64,000 nucleotides of DNA from Diphasiastrum complanatum (taxonomy: Eukaryota > Streptophyta > Lycopodiopsida > Lycopodiales > Lycopodiaceae): positions 76,847,024 through 76,911,023 of the forward strand of contig CM055096.1 in the NCBI GenBank assembly GCA_029204225.1, read 5' to 3'. The notes under the pieces were generated by a model. The model was not told the origin of the DNA, did no database searches, and saw only the letters and a list, made by a program, of their open reading frames with translations. Positions 23,074 to 33,714 of the stretch are shown one piece after another. Numbering within the stretch: position 1 is the first letter of the stretch; every line of letters starts with the position of its first letter. Made by a program: the position numbers and the translations under genes.

Positions 23074-23790
23074 TCAACTCTAAAGAGGTAGAGTCATTGG
23101 TACTTGGTGGAGTCCAATAGGGGTGAATGAATTCAATTTTTTGAGCAGAATTTTGACATTATATGTATGAAACTCAAGTAAGTTCTATTCAACTTTCTTT
23201 GTGAGAGTGTGAGGGTCAAGTTGTGATCCCATTGGGAGGAGTCCATATTTGAGTGTTCATGCATGGTTGGGATCTTTGTGAATCTCTAGATGTCTAAATT
23301 TTAAGCTTGGTGAAAAATTATTGACATAGATTGTTATCAAACCATTTCATGTCCATTCCAAATCTCAAGAGTGAGATTCTTTGGGTCAAGAGGGATTCCA
23401 AAAGGGGTGATTGGATCTGATCTTTGTGTGTTTGAATCAAGTATACATGTCAAGTTTTTGTGATCTAGTGTAGATCCTTTTTTGTGAAAATTAGTGGTTT
23501 AATTTGTTGTCAAATCAAATCATTTTCAATCCAAATCTCAAGAATGAGATTATTTGGGTCAAGAGTGAATCCAAAAGGAGTGACTAAGTTTGATTTTCAA
23601 GTACTTGAAACAAAGCCCATACTTTGTTCAAGAATCTCAAAAGTTGAGAGAACTAGTCAAGAGAAAAGGAAAATCTAGGTGTCAAATCTTTTCAAATCCA
23701 TTCCAACTCTCAAGAGGAAGATTCATTGGTATTTGTTGAGTCCAATAGGGGTGTTTGGATCTGATTTTTGTGATTTGATGGAGTTCTTTT
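23074..23790 (+). repeat. Degenerate ~172-bp tandem repeats in element leader
   Basis: The block CCAAATCTCAAGA...GAGATT...TTGGGTCAAGAG...TCCAAAAGG recurs at 23358, 23531 and 23703, spaced 173 and 172 bp. A weaker unit lies at 23074. They precede the ORF starting at 23973 and probably form the 5' untranslated leader of that element. Confidence 0.65.
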
Positions 23791-23972
23791 GTCTTAGTGA
23801 TCAAAACAAAGATTAGTTTCCAATTGACTAGGTTGAAAGAGATATGATTCAAAATTTGTGGTCTAGATCTTGTGTAGATCCTTCTAGATTGTTGAATGTG
23901 TTCAAATCTAGTTTCTTGAGAGTCACAAATTACATTTTGAAAAGTCATATCACTAGGTTTTACTTCCTCATC

Positions 23973-24953
23973 ATGGCATCAATAGATGGCAACCTATTGG
24001 AGGCAAGTAAGGATCGTAAATGCAACCTTTGTGGCAAGAGAGATCGTTTTGTCTCAAGATGCTACAAAATGAAGACCAATCCATCCAAGGAGAACCAAAG
24101 CAAGGGGGCCGAGGTGCAGGGTGGAGCTTCAAGTTCAAAGTGCAAAGGCAAGAAGGACAAACCCAAGGAAAGGTGTTTCCTTTGTGGAAAGATGCATGAG
24201 GCTTGGAGCCTCACAAGGACTTACAAGATTTGTCTTCAAAAGTCCATCATCACACATTTCAAACCTTTTGAAATTTTGCATTTGGAAGTGAATTTTTTGG
24301 TTCAAGATGCAAAAATAAATGTCACTTTCATTAATGTCACTTGGATTTATTTCATGTCCTTGGAAAGCATTTTGCTTAGAACTTTAGAAAAGTTCAAATT
24401 TATTGTTATGATCCAAGAGAAACCAAGAAAGATTAAGGAGGAGCAATCACAAAATGAAAATAGTCCCATTTATGCTCTCATGACATCTTATGAAGAACTA
24501 TTTTGCTTTGAAGAGATTTTTGTATCTCAAAGGTGGATTAAGGCAATACTAGTTGAGTGTGATGCCTTAATAGATAGCAAAGCATGTTTTCCTTGTAAAA
24601 TTACATTGAATATGAATTCAAGGAAATGGAAATGTCTTCATAATGTATTTTTAGTTGGTTTCAATAAGATCATGAATGATGTGTTCATTCATAATGTTGA
24701 AGGTAAATTTTCAATTTTAAAGGCAAGTTGTAAACTTCTTATGAGAATAAGTGAAGCATCCAAAGTGGACACTTATATCCATAAGCAAGTAGTTAGCCTT
24801 ATTGAGATGGAAATACTTCTTGATTTCAATATTAGAAAAATCATGCCAAGTTGTGGTGATTTTTGGACTTATGTTTCTAGCATAAGTAATGTTGATGATC
24901 ACATGAAGTACACATTATATGATCATGTTTGTTGTGATCATTTTGAGACATAG
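23973..24953 (+). CDS. ORF1 of non-autonomous copia-derived element: zinc knuckles, dead integrase, novel domain (326 aa)
   Basis: The start at 23973 (MASIDGNLLEA) matches other copia gag starts, but the gag body is missing and text passes directly to a zinc knuckle CNLCGKRDRFVSRC, then a second incomplete one (CFLCGKMHEAW). An integrase-like stretch follows (FKPFEILHLEVN, NVTFINVTWIYFMSLESI) in which catalytic Asp positions are changed (HSDV to HLEV, FIDD to FINV). Then comes the pre-RT linker (YALMTSYEELFCFEEIF, WIKAILVECDALI), and a domain I do not recognise containing CKLLMRISEASKVDTYIHKQ. The same domain recurs in ORF2. The product might bind nucleic acid through the knuckle. Function unknown. 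Confidence 0.6.
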   Translation: MASIDGNLLEASKDRKCNLCGKRDRFVSRCYKMKTNPSKENQSKGAEVQGGASSSKCKGKKDKPKERCFLCGKMHEAWSLTRTYKICLQKSIITHFKPFEILHLEVNFLVQDAKINVTFINVTWIYFMSLESILLRTLEKFKFIVMIQEKPRKIKEEQSQNENSPIYALMTSYEELFCFEEIFVSQRWIKAILVECDALIDSKACFPCKITLNMNSRKWKCLHNVFLVGFNKIMNDVFIHNVEGKFSILKASCKLLMRISEASKVDTYIHKQVVSLIEMEILLDFNIRKIMPSCGDFWTYVSSISNVDDHMKYTLYDHVCCDHFET

Positions 24954-24956
24954 AGG

Positions 24957-25748
24957 TCTCGGATTTCCATCAAGGAGGAGCACCAAGAAGGTGATCTTGA
25001 GGAGCCATCTCGAGGTTCAAGTGTGCCAAGGATTGAGGAGGAGAGTCCTTCTCAAGTTATGATTCCAAGAAGAATATCAAGAGACATGGTTGAGCTCATA
25101 TGGCTCACATTTCAAGGGAAAGAGGAGCAAATTTCAAGTGGTATTCATCTCATGCTTGCTTCTCTTATGTCATTTGGTGAATCAATTTGCTTTAGTGAGA
25201 CTTTTGCATCCCAAAGTTGGAGTAAAGCAATACTAGTTGAGTATGGTGTCTCTCTTGAGAACATAGTTGATGTTCTTAATGATATGAAATTGATTTTAGA
25301 TCAATTAGAAAGCAAATGGTTATTTTATCAAATGTATGCTCTTGAGTCTTGCAAGAGCAAGAGTGATTTGTGCACTCATAGTGTGAAAAATTGTCTTTTT
25401 TCATGTATTGAGGCAAATTGTAAACTCTTTATGAGAGTAAGTGAATCATCCTCTAAGGAAACTTATCTCCATAATGAAGTATTTAGCCTCATTAGGTCTG
25501 AGATTAGCATGGTAATCAAGCATCAAGATATGATACAAACTCTTTGTTATTATAGCATGCATAGTCTTGCCAATGTTGATGAGCCTAATCCTCGAGATCT
25601 TGGTAACATGATGTTGGATATTTGTGATCCTCATGAGTCAAGAAGGACTCTTTATTTTATCATGGAGTTGCAGCTATTTTCAAGGAGGAAGAGCTTTTGG
25701 ATCAACCATATGCTTCAAGGATGGAACAAATCAATGAAAGAGTGCTAG
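24957..25748 (+). CDS. ORF2 of the same element: second linker plus novel domain
   Basis: Open from just after the ORF1 stop; the first ATG is at 25023 (241 aa). It begins with text like the end of integrase (IPRRISRDMVELIWLTFQGK, compare the TPRRSSR...LTYQGK of the intact copia). The pre-RT linker follows (SFGESICFSETFASQSWSKA), then a second copy of the unknown domain with CKLFMRVSESSSKETYLHNE. RT and RNase H are absent. ORF1 and ORF2 therefore look like tandem copies of one linker-plus-domain unit separated by a stop. The remaining 200 bp to the LTR include a purine-rich tract at 25941-25951. Confidence 0.55.
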   Translation, partial: SRISIKEEHQEGDLEEPSRGSSVPRIEEESPSQVMIPRRISRDMVELIWLTFQGKEEQISSGIHLMLASLMSFGESICFSETFASQSWSKAILVEYGVSLENIVDVLNDMKLILDQLESKWLFYQMYALESCKSKSDLCTHSVKNCLFSCIEANCKLFMRVSESSSKETYLHNEVFSLIRSEISMVIKHQDMIQTLCYYSMHSLANVDEPNPRDLGNMMLDICDPHESRRTLYFIMELQLFSRRKSFWINHMLQGWNKSMKEC

Positions 25749-25951
25749 GATGGTGCAAAACTCTCAAGTTCATCAAAAAAGTCAACATCAAAGAGGCACT
25801 ATCATGGATATGGTGATTTTGAATTGACATCAAGCTCATTGGCTGATCTTCACACCTTTGAACAGCAAGGATCCATATTAGAAGACCAATTCAGCCCATG
25901 GAGTCAATCTCAATATCATCATGTTTTTATCAAGTTAGTTTTGAGGAGGAG

Positions 25952-26801
25952 TGTTAAAATTGGCAAAAGCTAACTTGATCATATCTTGTGAATACCATTA
26001 TGAGTAGTAAATATCATCATAAGACATGTGTGGAGCCTGTTCCCACGTGTGAAATAAATGCATTTATCATTTAGATGAGTCATATAGGTTGTACATACCA
26101 TTTCATTTGAGATCTAGTTGCTAAAATGGCCAAAATCTAGTTTTCTAGCTATATGCCACTTGGCATCATTTTATTGGTAGGAAAATCTATTTCACATGGA
26201 TAGGAGTGATCTCACACATGCCAAGGACTTTCACATGTGTGAAAACATCAGTAGTAGGTGAGATCCAACTTGTAGTAGATATTTGTGCAAGTCCCTATAA
26301 ATTGGAAAAATTGGCCTAAAATCAAGGGAGGTGGCTATAAGTTAGGAAACTTGGTCCATGTGCCCTATTTATGATTATTGGTGGATCCTTTGATGAGTAG
26401 GCACTCTCACACTTGCCAAATCAACTGAGTAAGCATCAGCTCTTGTGTATATATGGTGGCTCATTTGGCCATAATTGACAAGAAAGCTAAATCTTGATTT
26501 TGGTGCATTTCTTGAGTAATCTCTCCATTTGCCTTGTGATTTTATGCTTCTAATGGTTTCTAAGCTTAGTGTACTTCATTATTTGCTGGTAGTCCGTACT
26601 TTGACAGGTTTTCACACATGTGAAACCAGCAAGTACAAGTTTTGATCAATAATGATTGTTCTTGTTAGATTTATTCATCTAGATTTGATCTAAATGCTAT
26701 CTAATCTTGTGTAGATTGATAGGTTGATCTAATCTAACATCCAATCACACTTGTGGATCTGATTCAGATCTATTCTTGGTCCATTTTGCTGTACTTTCAC
26801 A
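25952..26801 (+). repeat. 3' LTR (family B) of the element at 23-26 kb, 850 bp
   Basis: It starts TGTTAAAATTGGC after TTTTGAGGAGGAG and ends CTGTACTTTCACA. It is alignable over most of its length with the LTR at 760-1599. The palindrome has the form TTTCACACATGTGAAA at 26610-26625. No primer-binding site follows, so it is a 3' LTR. Confidence 0.85.
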
Positions 26802-26809
26802 AGATCAAG

Positions 26810-27065
26810 TGTAAGTACATTCCATATCCATTTCATAAGAGGGTCAATCTGCTTGTATTGAAATGAAGAGACTTGTACAAATGATTCGAATTTACCACTA
26901 TATATAGTGGATTGGCCTCAAATCCTATTTGCCAATTTCTACCTCCCTAACCATTTAAATTTGGAAAAGTGAGGGAACCCATTCAAAAATTGGAGGTAAC
27001 CAATTTGAATTTGAATTTTGGTGGGAACCCCTTTTTATTCAATAACTTGACTTTTAGGCCCTGCG
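26810..27065 (-). repeat. Minus-oriented LTR fragment with CACTATATATAGTGG box
   Basis: It shares blocks with 9630-9850. On the minus strand a perfect palindromic TATA region lies near 26911-26925. It borders the decayed gag at 27080-27757. Confidence 0.5.
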
Positions 27066-27079
27066 TCTTGGTCTTGCTG

Positions 27080-27757
27080 GATGACTCCTCTTCCTCCTGA
27101 GTTTTGGCAAACTATTGTTTAAAAAATTTTTTGCCCTTGCTCTTGCCTTGCTTTTGGCATGCCACAAGTGCCTAATCATCAGTATTTTGCCGACGAGCTT
27201 TCACCATTTTCCGTCATTGTTCCTCTTGCATCAAGATTCTTGTGAGTTCATCAAAAGTTGGTAGTCTATCTCTTGATGCTATCCCGCATAGAAAGATTTG
27301 ATAAGTATTGCAATGCCACATTGCGGTGTGCACCAACTCGACATCACGTATGAACTCACCTATGGAATACAGTCCGTCCCTTACTGGCTTAATTCTGGTC
27401 ATATAAGTTTCAATGTGCTCCCCTTGCTCCCTATAGTCAATTTTGACTTCAAAAACATAATTTATGACGGGTTTAAAATCTCGAACTACTCTTTTAGGAC
27501 ATCCCAGGCTTGTCTTGGTGTCACAACATCAGTAATGTGGGTAATAATATGGTCCTTCACCAATGGATTGATGAAGGTCAACGCCCTTCTCATCTTCATG
27601 TCGAATACTTTGATGTCCGCTTCATTTGGTGGTCTTCTCTCATCGCTTGTGACGACATCCCACAATTCTTTCTCTATCAAAATGTTTTGAACTTCCACAC
27701 AACATAGTTGGAAATCCCATCCAATTTACTATTTTCACTCAAAATGGACTCTCCCAT
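27080..27757 (-). pseudogene. Copia gag, degenerate
   Basis: The start at 27757 (MGESILSENSKLDGISNYVV) is the usual gag N-terminus. It is followed in other frames by ELWDVVTSDERRPPNEADIK, FDMKMRRALTFINPLVKDHI, TPRQAWDVLKE, RDRLPTFDELTRILMQEEQ and a Lys-rich tail (QGKSKGKKFFKQ). Frameshifts separate the blocks. The rest of the element is missing. Confidence 0.7.
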
Positions 27758-27759
27758 GT

Positions 27760-29050
27760 TTGTCATTTCCAAAATGTCTAAAACTTCACCTGTAGGCTAA
27801 AAGGAGTATGTCGAAGCCAATGGCGATGTCAAAATTCAAAAATAATGACTCGCATGTTTTAGCTTACCATGCCACCCACCGCCTTATCACCAAATCGGAA
27901 GCCAAGTTGGTTTCCATTTCCAAAATGACTTTAGGCACACACTCCTACCTCAGCGCTCCCAAAAGTGCTGAAATCACTTTTGGCATCCACTAAGTGCTTT
28001 CTCCGTGGTTAACATCTTGTTTTGTAATACCGTACTTGTAGATAGAGTCCGGGTGCCCTTTGTTTGGAGTCTATAGCCCTATGTCTGGTCTAAAATGGTT
28101 AAAGGAGGTGGAAATAATGCCTTTTTAGAAATTGAACTGTTTCTTTATAGTGAAAGAACTTCACTCGATAAAAAAATTTGGGCATTGGGTCCCTTTAAGC
28201 TGAAATTTGTTAATGAAGTTGGAGGCTGTTTTTCTCTTCAAGGCGCTTCGAGTCCTATCAAGTTAATCTTGGCCATTAAAACCAGAGAACTCCATCTAGT
28301 CCACCAAATCAACATTTAATCATGACCATTGGTGAATGTCGACTCCAATCTTGTGGTTGGGAGTGAATTTGAGCATTGAACTGGACACAGAGATGCACTT
28401 TAACACTCTTTTATACTACTTGATCTTCTTCAAGTGAGTGCACAAGCTCTCTTCATCTCTCTGGTCGCGCCCTCCAAGCCTTCCTATGACTTGATCTCAT
28501 TCAATTTTTGAGCACTTTCAATGTCGTTTGAGGCCTAGACTAAGGGCGCCCTACCTATTATGAGTCTATAGAGTATTCAATTTTTAAAAACCGTGGAGAA
28601 ATAGTGAGATAAGCCCAACTTGAGAAAGAGGGTTTTTTTTTCACTTTTTTTGACCTTCTTTCGCAAAAAAACCACTAGGTTATTTAATAATTGGCAATTC
28701 GCTGACAGAAAGTTCAAACATGGCTATTTAGTAGGCTAGAAGGACTATCTTCATCTCCTTACGGCATCCACAAACGGTGAAATTATTGCCGATTTTGTGA
28801 AAAACTTGTGACCCTTGCCCAATTTTTTCCACAAACTAACTGCAAATCAAATTTTTGCCCGTTTTTGACATTGTCTGTTGCTATGCACAGGTTAAGGATC
28901 CTCGTATTGAGCTTGCCAAGCTTCCGTATGCATGAAACAATGCAACGGTGCTTTACTTTTTGCTTTTTAACGGTCGTAAATTCCAAACTCTTGGAAAAAT
29001 TGTTCTTCCAAAGCTCTCTTCAACGACTATTCTGTATTGCCTACAATCCA
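27760..29050. other. Unassigned stretch, probable decayed LTR or leader of the minus copia
   Basis: No recognised gene. Near 29052-29068 the minus strand reads TGGTATCATAGTGGGACA, a primer-binding-site-like sequence for the gag at 27757, though the preceding base pair is not the usual CA end. The short plus-strand frame at 28095-28319 has no family match that I can see. Confidence 0.35.
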
Positions 29051-29333
29051 TGTCCCACTATGATACCAAGTTAAAATTTGCTTCAAACATGATCACAAAT
29101 CATGAAACATAGTAACATTCACTTAGAAAGCGCTCTCCCACACCGAGCTCACATAACAACTACATTTTCAAAAAATAAATTGCATTGTAAATATAGTTTC
29201 TTCTTTGGCAACCCATGCATGGCCCAGGTTGTCGTTGACGGGATGCGTGTCCCTTTCGACTTGCCTTGTGGTGAGGCCAACTGGTCCTAATCCACCCCAT
29301 AGTATAGTAACAGAGTAGTTCTACTTTTATTCT

Positions 29334-29335
<2 letters not shown>

Positions 29336-29381
<46 letters not shown>
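29336..29381. repeat. (CT)n microsatellite, 46 bp
   Basis: Pure CT dinucleotide run between a direct repeat (29278-29335) and a copia RNase H tail. Confidence 0.95.
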
Positions 29382-29382
<1 letters not shown>

Positions 29383-29394
29383 ATAGTAGAATCT

Positions 29395-29875
29395 ACTTTT
29401 TACACACATATACATATCATCAAAGTTAACAAACTTTAAGTGCAGAAAGTTTTGATCTAAACTTACAAACTTTTCTCTAATGAGTGGCTTAGTGGCAATG
29501 TTAGCTAATTGCCCATATGTACTATAATGAACAATATTTATTTCTTTACTCAATAGCCTCTCACGCATAAAGTGGCTCTCGATGTGTTTGGTCTCGAATG
29601 AAACACCGAATTCTTTGCCAGTGCAATGCCACTATGACTGTCGCTATGTATAGTCGTAAGTTTTTCCTACTTCATGTTCATCTCATCCAAGTTTTATCTG
29701 AACCAAATGGCTTCCTGTGCTGCGCTACACATTGCCTTATACTCCGCTTCTGTTGTGGATAAAGCAACTATACTTTGCTTCTTACTAGACTAGGAAAAAC
29801 AACTGTCACAAAATTGGAATACATACCCTGTGGTAGATCTATGACCATCATAATCACCTCCCCAATCCGCCAACT
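29395..29875 (-). pseudogene. Copia RNase H and 3' end, degenerate
   Basis: The minus-strand translation gives ADWGGDYDGHRSTTGYVFQF near 29815-29870, IVALSTTEAEYKAMCSAAQE near 29715-29775, TKHIESHFMRERLLSKEINI near 29530-29600, and the closing GQLANIATKPLIREKF near 29465-29515. This is the standard copia RNase H series. Frame changes are present. Confidence 0.8.
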
Positions 29876-29939
29876 GGTCCTAATCCACTGATTGGACCCA
29901 CAATATAGTAACACAGTAGTTCTACTTTTATTCTAACTG

Positions 29940-31114
29940 TAATAACTGGTCATATATTGGCTGATTTATTGAATGGACCCTTGGGACATTGTTTGACTAT
30001 ATGTCCCTTGCGCATGCACACAAAATATGAATGTTCTTGTTTAGCCTTTTCATAATCCTCTAAATTTAAGGGCTGGATTACTGCAGAACATTTATGAAGG
30101 TCCTAGTTTTGTTCACTCTAATATGCATTTTTATATTTAAAGACTTTCTTTTTAAATGAAAAATTCTCTTGAGAAGAATGTTTAGAAGTGGTTAGCTATG
30201 GCTTTATATCTATTTGACCACTGAGTCATCATAGATTTGGCCAAACCTTATTGCCTGCTCGAGAGAAGATGGAGAGTTATGTTGAACCTCCAAGTTATAC
30301 TTCTCTCTTAGGCTTCGGATAAATCCTCTGACTCTCTTATAGTCATCAACATTTTCCAGTGAGTATAGACTCCTTATACTTGGAAATAAAACTGGTTAGA
30401 GACTTGTCCATGGCTAGTTTCTCCCATGTCCATGTCCGATCTAGTTCATTTTCTAGTAAAAACTTGCAGAGGAAGGCCTCTTCAAAAGCCTTTCAAGATT
30501 GGGGAGTGCGCCCAGTTTCTCGAAGATTTGACAAGCATTTATAGGCATGGGTTTCAAGGAAAGACTAGCCTCTAAGGCTTCTAAATGGAGCTAGGAGTCT
30601 ATTTCAGAGCATGGATATTCTTCCATTTGCTCATAAACGTTTGAAGGATGTCGGCATTCTGATTTTTCTCCTCACCAATAAAAGTGGGAAATTTGAACTC
30701 TTTTAACTCTTTTAGACTTGGGTGAGTCTTACTATTTGACTCACCAACAGATGGACTAGGCATAGGTGAAACTAGTTGGTGGGAAAAGCTGGGCAAAGAA
30801 CTTTGAGATAAATAAGAAATTAAAGATTTAAGTTCAGCAAATGCGCCTTCTTCGCTAACATGCATGCTGGCTACATCAAGCTTGATATCATCCACTTTCG
30901 TTACCAACTGAGTATACAGTAACTACTCTTTGGTAATGAATGTATCTGTATCATAGACATATTCCTCGTCTACTTCCATCGAAGCCTTCCTACGCTCTGT
31001 TCTTAATGTTTCTTCTACAGAAGAGGTGGGTGCATCTATGGAATTACGAGTAGTAGAGTAACAACAAGGATTGAGAGAATCAAACATGATGAGAAGTATG
31101 CCAGTGAAGCTCAC
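29940..31114 (-). pseudogene. Retrotransposon gag (gypsy type), degenerate
   Basis: From the minus-strand start near 31114 there is a short acidic N-region (VEETLRTERRKASMEVDEE), then VSEEGAFAELKSLISYLSQ and LKEFKFPTFIGEEKNQNADI (30599-30907), which is the FPxFxGE gag entry motif. A knuckle-like FVCMRKGHIVKQC near 29990-30035 has its first Cys replaced. Frames are broken. No protease or RT is attached. Confidence 0.6.
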
Positions 31115-31204
31115 ATATATTGATTTGATTGCAAGTGAAAAGTTGAGAGAATCTAAAAGTAATAATAGACTTCAAAGCCCACAACAAGATATCTAATAGA
31201 GGGC

Positions 31205-31545
31205 AATGATCAAAGAGTTAGAATCGAGTGGAGAAAATAATTCTTGGGAACTTATTAAACTTCCTCTTGGTAATAAAGTATTAGGATCGTATATTAGATT
31301 AGATATGGTGCAAATGGGAAGATACAGGGCTAGATTAGTGGCCGAAGCATGTTCACATGCATAAAGCAAGGAGTAGAAGACGTGCTTGCTCTAGTGGCAA
31401 AAATCACATCAACAAGAGATTTATTGGCATGGGCTATAATGTATGATCTGAAGATATTTGAAAGGAACGTTAAAAAGGCCTCTTTTAATAGAGATCATCT
31501 ACAAGAAGTATACATGGACCAACTAGAAGGGTTCAGGGGATAGAA
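31205..31545 (+). pseudogene. Copia RT N-terminal fragment
   Basis: Translation includes AMIKELESSGENNSWELIKL, GRYRARLVAEA and WAIMYDLKIFERNVKKASFN, then YMDQLEGF, across frames. These are the typical copia RT entry motifs (ENNTWEL, KARLVA, YDLKI, DVKTAFLNG, VYMEQPEGF) in decayed form. It is isolated. Confidence 0.7.
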
Positions 31546-31559
31546 TAAGTCTTGTTTAT

Positions 31560-32200
31560 AGGCTCAAGTGAGTGATTTATGAATCAAGGTAGGCATTTTG
31601 ATCTTAGTATGAGCGAATAGAAACCTTCTCTATCATAGATGCAATACAGATTTAGTACAAGGGGTATTGATTGCAATAGCCTATTGTTGCCCACATCATG
31701 ACAAATTCTCTTCCAAAAGACAGATTCGTAAATCTTAGAGATCATATGGGTTAAGAAGGAATAGAATAAATATTGGGAAAGATTTAAACTAAAGTTATAG
31801 TTTAAAATGAACATCGAATGTGATATGAAAGGTAAAATGGATAGGTTAGTTGAAAGTCGATTCAAAATCATTTGAGTCAGTTAAAACCTGTCATATTCCT
31901 GCTCATGATCCTGTTTTACAAAACTCATGATAAGCTTGTATATAAAGGATATGTGACGTCAGGAAGTTATTGGTTCTAAAGAGTACTTCTGGAATCTTCC
32001 ATGCCTGTGTTTATGTACAGCGAGTGCAGTCCATATCTTATGCAAGTTTTTAATGTCAAAACACATTATACTCTCTGCTTTTTTATTACATCACAAAGTG
32101 TTAATCTGACACAAAACAAAATGATGAGAATGGGCTGAAGTTTCATGTACAAGTCAGCGCCCATTTTTGGATGGCAACGAGTTCTAGCTACCATTTCTAC
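31560..32200. other. Unassigned stretch
   Basis: AT-rich, with no recognised coding or RNA feature up to the SINE-like insertion. Confidence 0.4.
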
Positions 32201-32211
32201 CTTTAGTCGTC

Positions 32212-32325
32212 CATTATTTCGAATAGCCCAAAGGGGTTGGCCTAGTTGGTTAACTTGGCATCCAAAGTTTCTTTGGTCCCAAGTTCGAGCCTCCCTTGGA
32301 AACCAAGAAGCATTATTTCGAATAG
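32212..32325 (+). mobile_element. tRNA-derived SINE-like insertion with 15-bp target duplication
   Basis: A perfect 15-bp direct repeat, CATTATTTCGAATAG, lies at 32212-32226 and 32311-32325. Between them are 84 bp with RNA polymerase III style boxes: A box TTGGCCTAGTTGG at 32237-32249 and B box AAGTTCGAGCC at 32281-32291, spaced as in tRNA-derived SINE heads. The insert ends GGAAACCAAGAAG, which contains a CCA that could reflect a mature tRNA 3' end. It may be a minimal SINE or a retroposed tRNA-like RNA. Confidence 0.75.
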
Positions 32326-32677
32326 TCCAGCTATCCGTTCAAAAGTAATCCATGCGATACAGTTCTTGGATCAGAAATATTTTTCTAAACTTTCAACCTT
32401 CAAGATGGCAGCATCAATGGTTGGTTGATAAGAAATAAAATATCCATAAGCTTAAATGCAGAATGATAAGCGATGAAATACACTCTATTCTCTGAGAAAC
32501 AAACGACGTAGTGGATAATATTACTTTCCTAAAATACGGATTGCAATACAAACGAACAAGTGCAGTCTTTACTAGGCACTGTCAAAGTTCATTACATGCT
32601 AAGATAGCTTAAAAAGAGCAATGATGTAGTGGACGTCAAATGTCAGGTTACAAATAACTCGAGATCTCCTGCATTCC

Positions 32678-33320
32678 TCATATTGCCGGTACAGGAAAAT
32701 CTGCAAATGTTGAAGAGCCACAGGTTAGTGAGGGATACAGAAGACGTCACTGATTAACGTAAACTTAACAGGAAGAACGCAAGCAACGTATTAACAAGAA
32801 ACATGAGCCGCAAGAACCTGCATTGACCACGTTTACCAGAGAAAAAGGATACGAGTAAGCGAGAATTATGATAACGAGCAAAGCTTCACCGCACACCGAA
32901 ACACTTATCAGACAACGTAAGCTAGCTTGCTCAACCTTGTGATTGTAAAGACTGATGATTCTTACTATTGCATTTGTAGTTGGACGGGACAGCTGCACCG
33001 CAATGCTTAGGAATCGCCAATGCTGGTTGGAAAGAGAAGTGCACTTTGCCCGAAACGTATATCAATACACAGCAGACGTTATCAGACTTACCCTGTGAAA
33101 CGTAAGTTCTAATAATACTGCAGCAAGAGTCTGATGGAGGAGGAAGCGGCGATGTCGAGTTGAAGTTTGCTGGAAGCCACTTAAGACAAGGCGATAAAGC
33201 TGTAACATCCACAGGGTTAGGAATACTAGAGCAAGGAACATTTTGAGCCACTGCATTAGCAATTACCATAGCCAGAAGAAGGGCGCATATAGCCACCCGC
33301 ATCTGAACGAGATTAGCCAT
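32678..33320 (-). CDS. Non-specific lipid-transfer protein, copy 1 (two exons)
   Basis: Exon 1 is 33320-32966 and exon 2 is 32700-32678, with a GT-AG intron (donor GTAAGAATC, acceptor ACATTTGCAG). The product is 125 aa. Residues 1-25 are a signal peptide with an AVA|Q cleavage pattern. Eight cysteines follow at 30, 45, 66, 67, 83, 84, 107 and 117 (C, C, CC, CC, C, C), the nsLTP fold that binds lipids in a hydrophobic tunnel in the apoplast. The usual CXC is here VCC. The intron lies 4 bp after the last Cys codon, where nsLTP genes commonly have one. Without splicing the frame would run 12 further codons (to 32931). I prefer the spliced model because exon 2 is preserved with only a synonymous change between copies. 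The protein is identical to copy 2. Confidence 0.8.
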
Positions 33321-33660
33321 GTGAGGAAGGCGAGAGATGGGATCGAACGCTAAGAGTCGAAGGAGAAAGGATGGGTAATTCTAAATGTCAATCCGGCAAG
33401 GCAGCCTAGCTTCTATGTATGCGATCTGCACATACAGTGAGTGAGTGAGTGTGGGTGAGAGAGATGCGGACATGCATATATATACATATAGGGGGCAGAG
33501 AGAGAGGGGGCCTGGGCCTGCGCGGGATGTTGAGAGCATCGTATCGAACGCGTAGCAAGAACGGCGGGAAGCTTCGTTCCTTGTAGCGGAGCCAAGCCAA
33601 GCCAAGGCTCAAGCCACGGATCTGGATTCGGGATCCTAATAAGAAGGGGAAAAGTTAAAC
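33321..33660 (-). promoter_or_regulatory. Promoter region of nsLTP copy 1
   Basis: On the minus strand a TATATGTATATATATGCATG region (33472-33491) is followed by CT-rich and TCACTCACT repeats before the ATG. The TATA-to-ATG distance of roughly 150-170 bp fits a plant core promoter with a pyrimidine-rich 5' UTR. The same arrangement is present for copy 2. Confidence 0.6.
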
Positions 33661-33714
33661 TTTGTTGCACACCAAAAAGATTATGAATGAGACGCCATCA
33701 CCCATCTACATTCA

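Noticed and set aside
24957-25748. Host gene of unknown function
   Set aside because: Linker text matching copia pol and the attached LTR show that it belongs to a retrotransposon.
32228-32305. Functional tRNA gene
   Set aside because: A and B boxes are present, but a full cloverleaf with paired stems and anticodon is not convincing, and the perfect target duplication points to retroposition.
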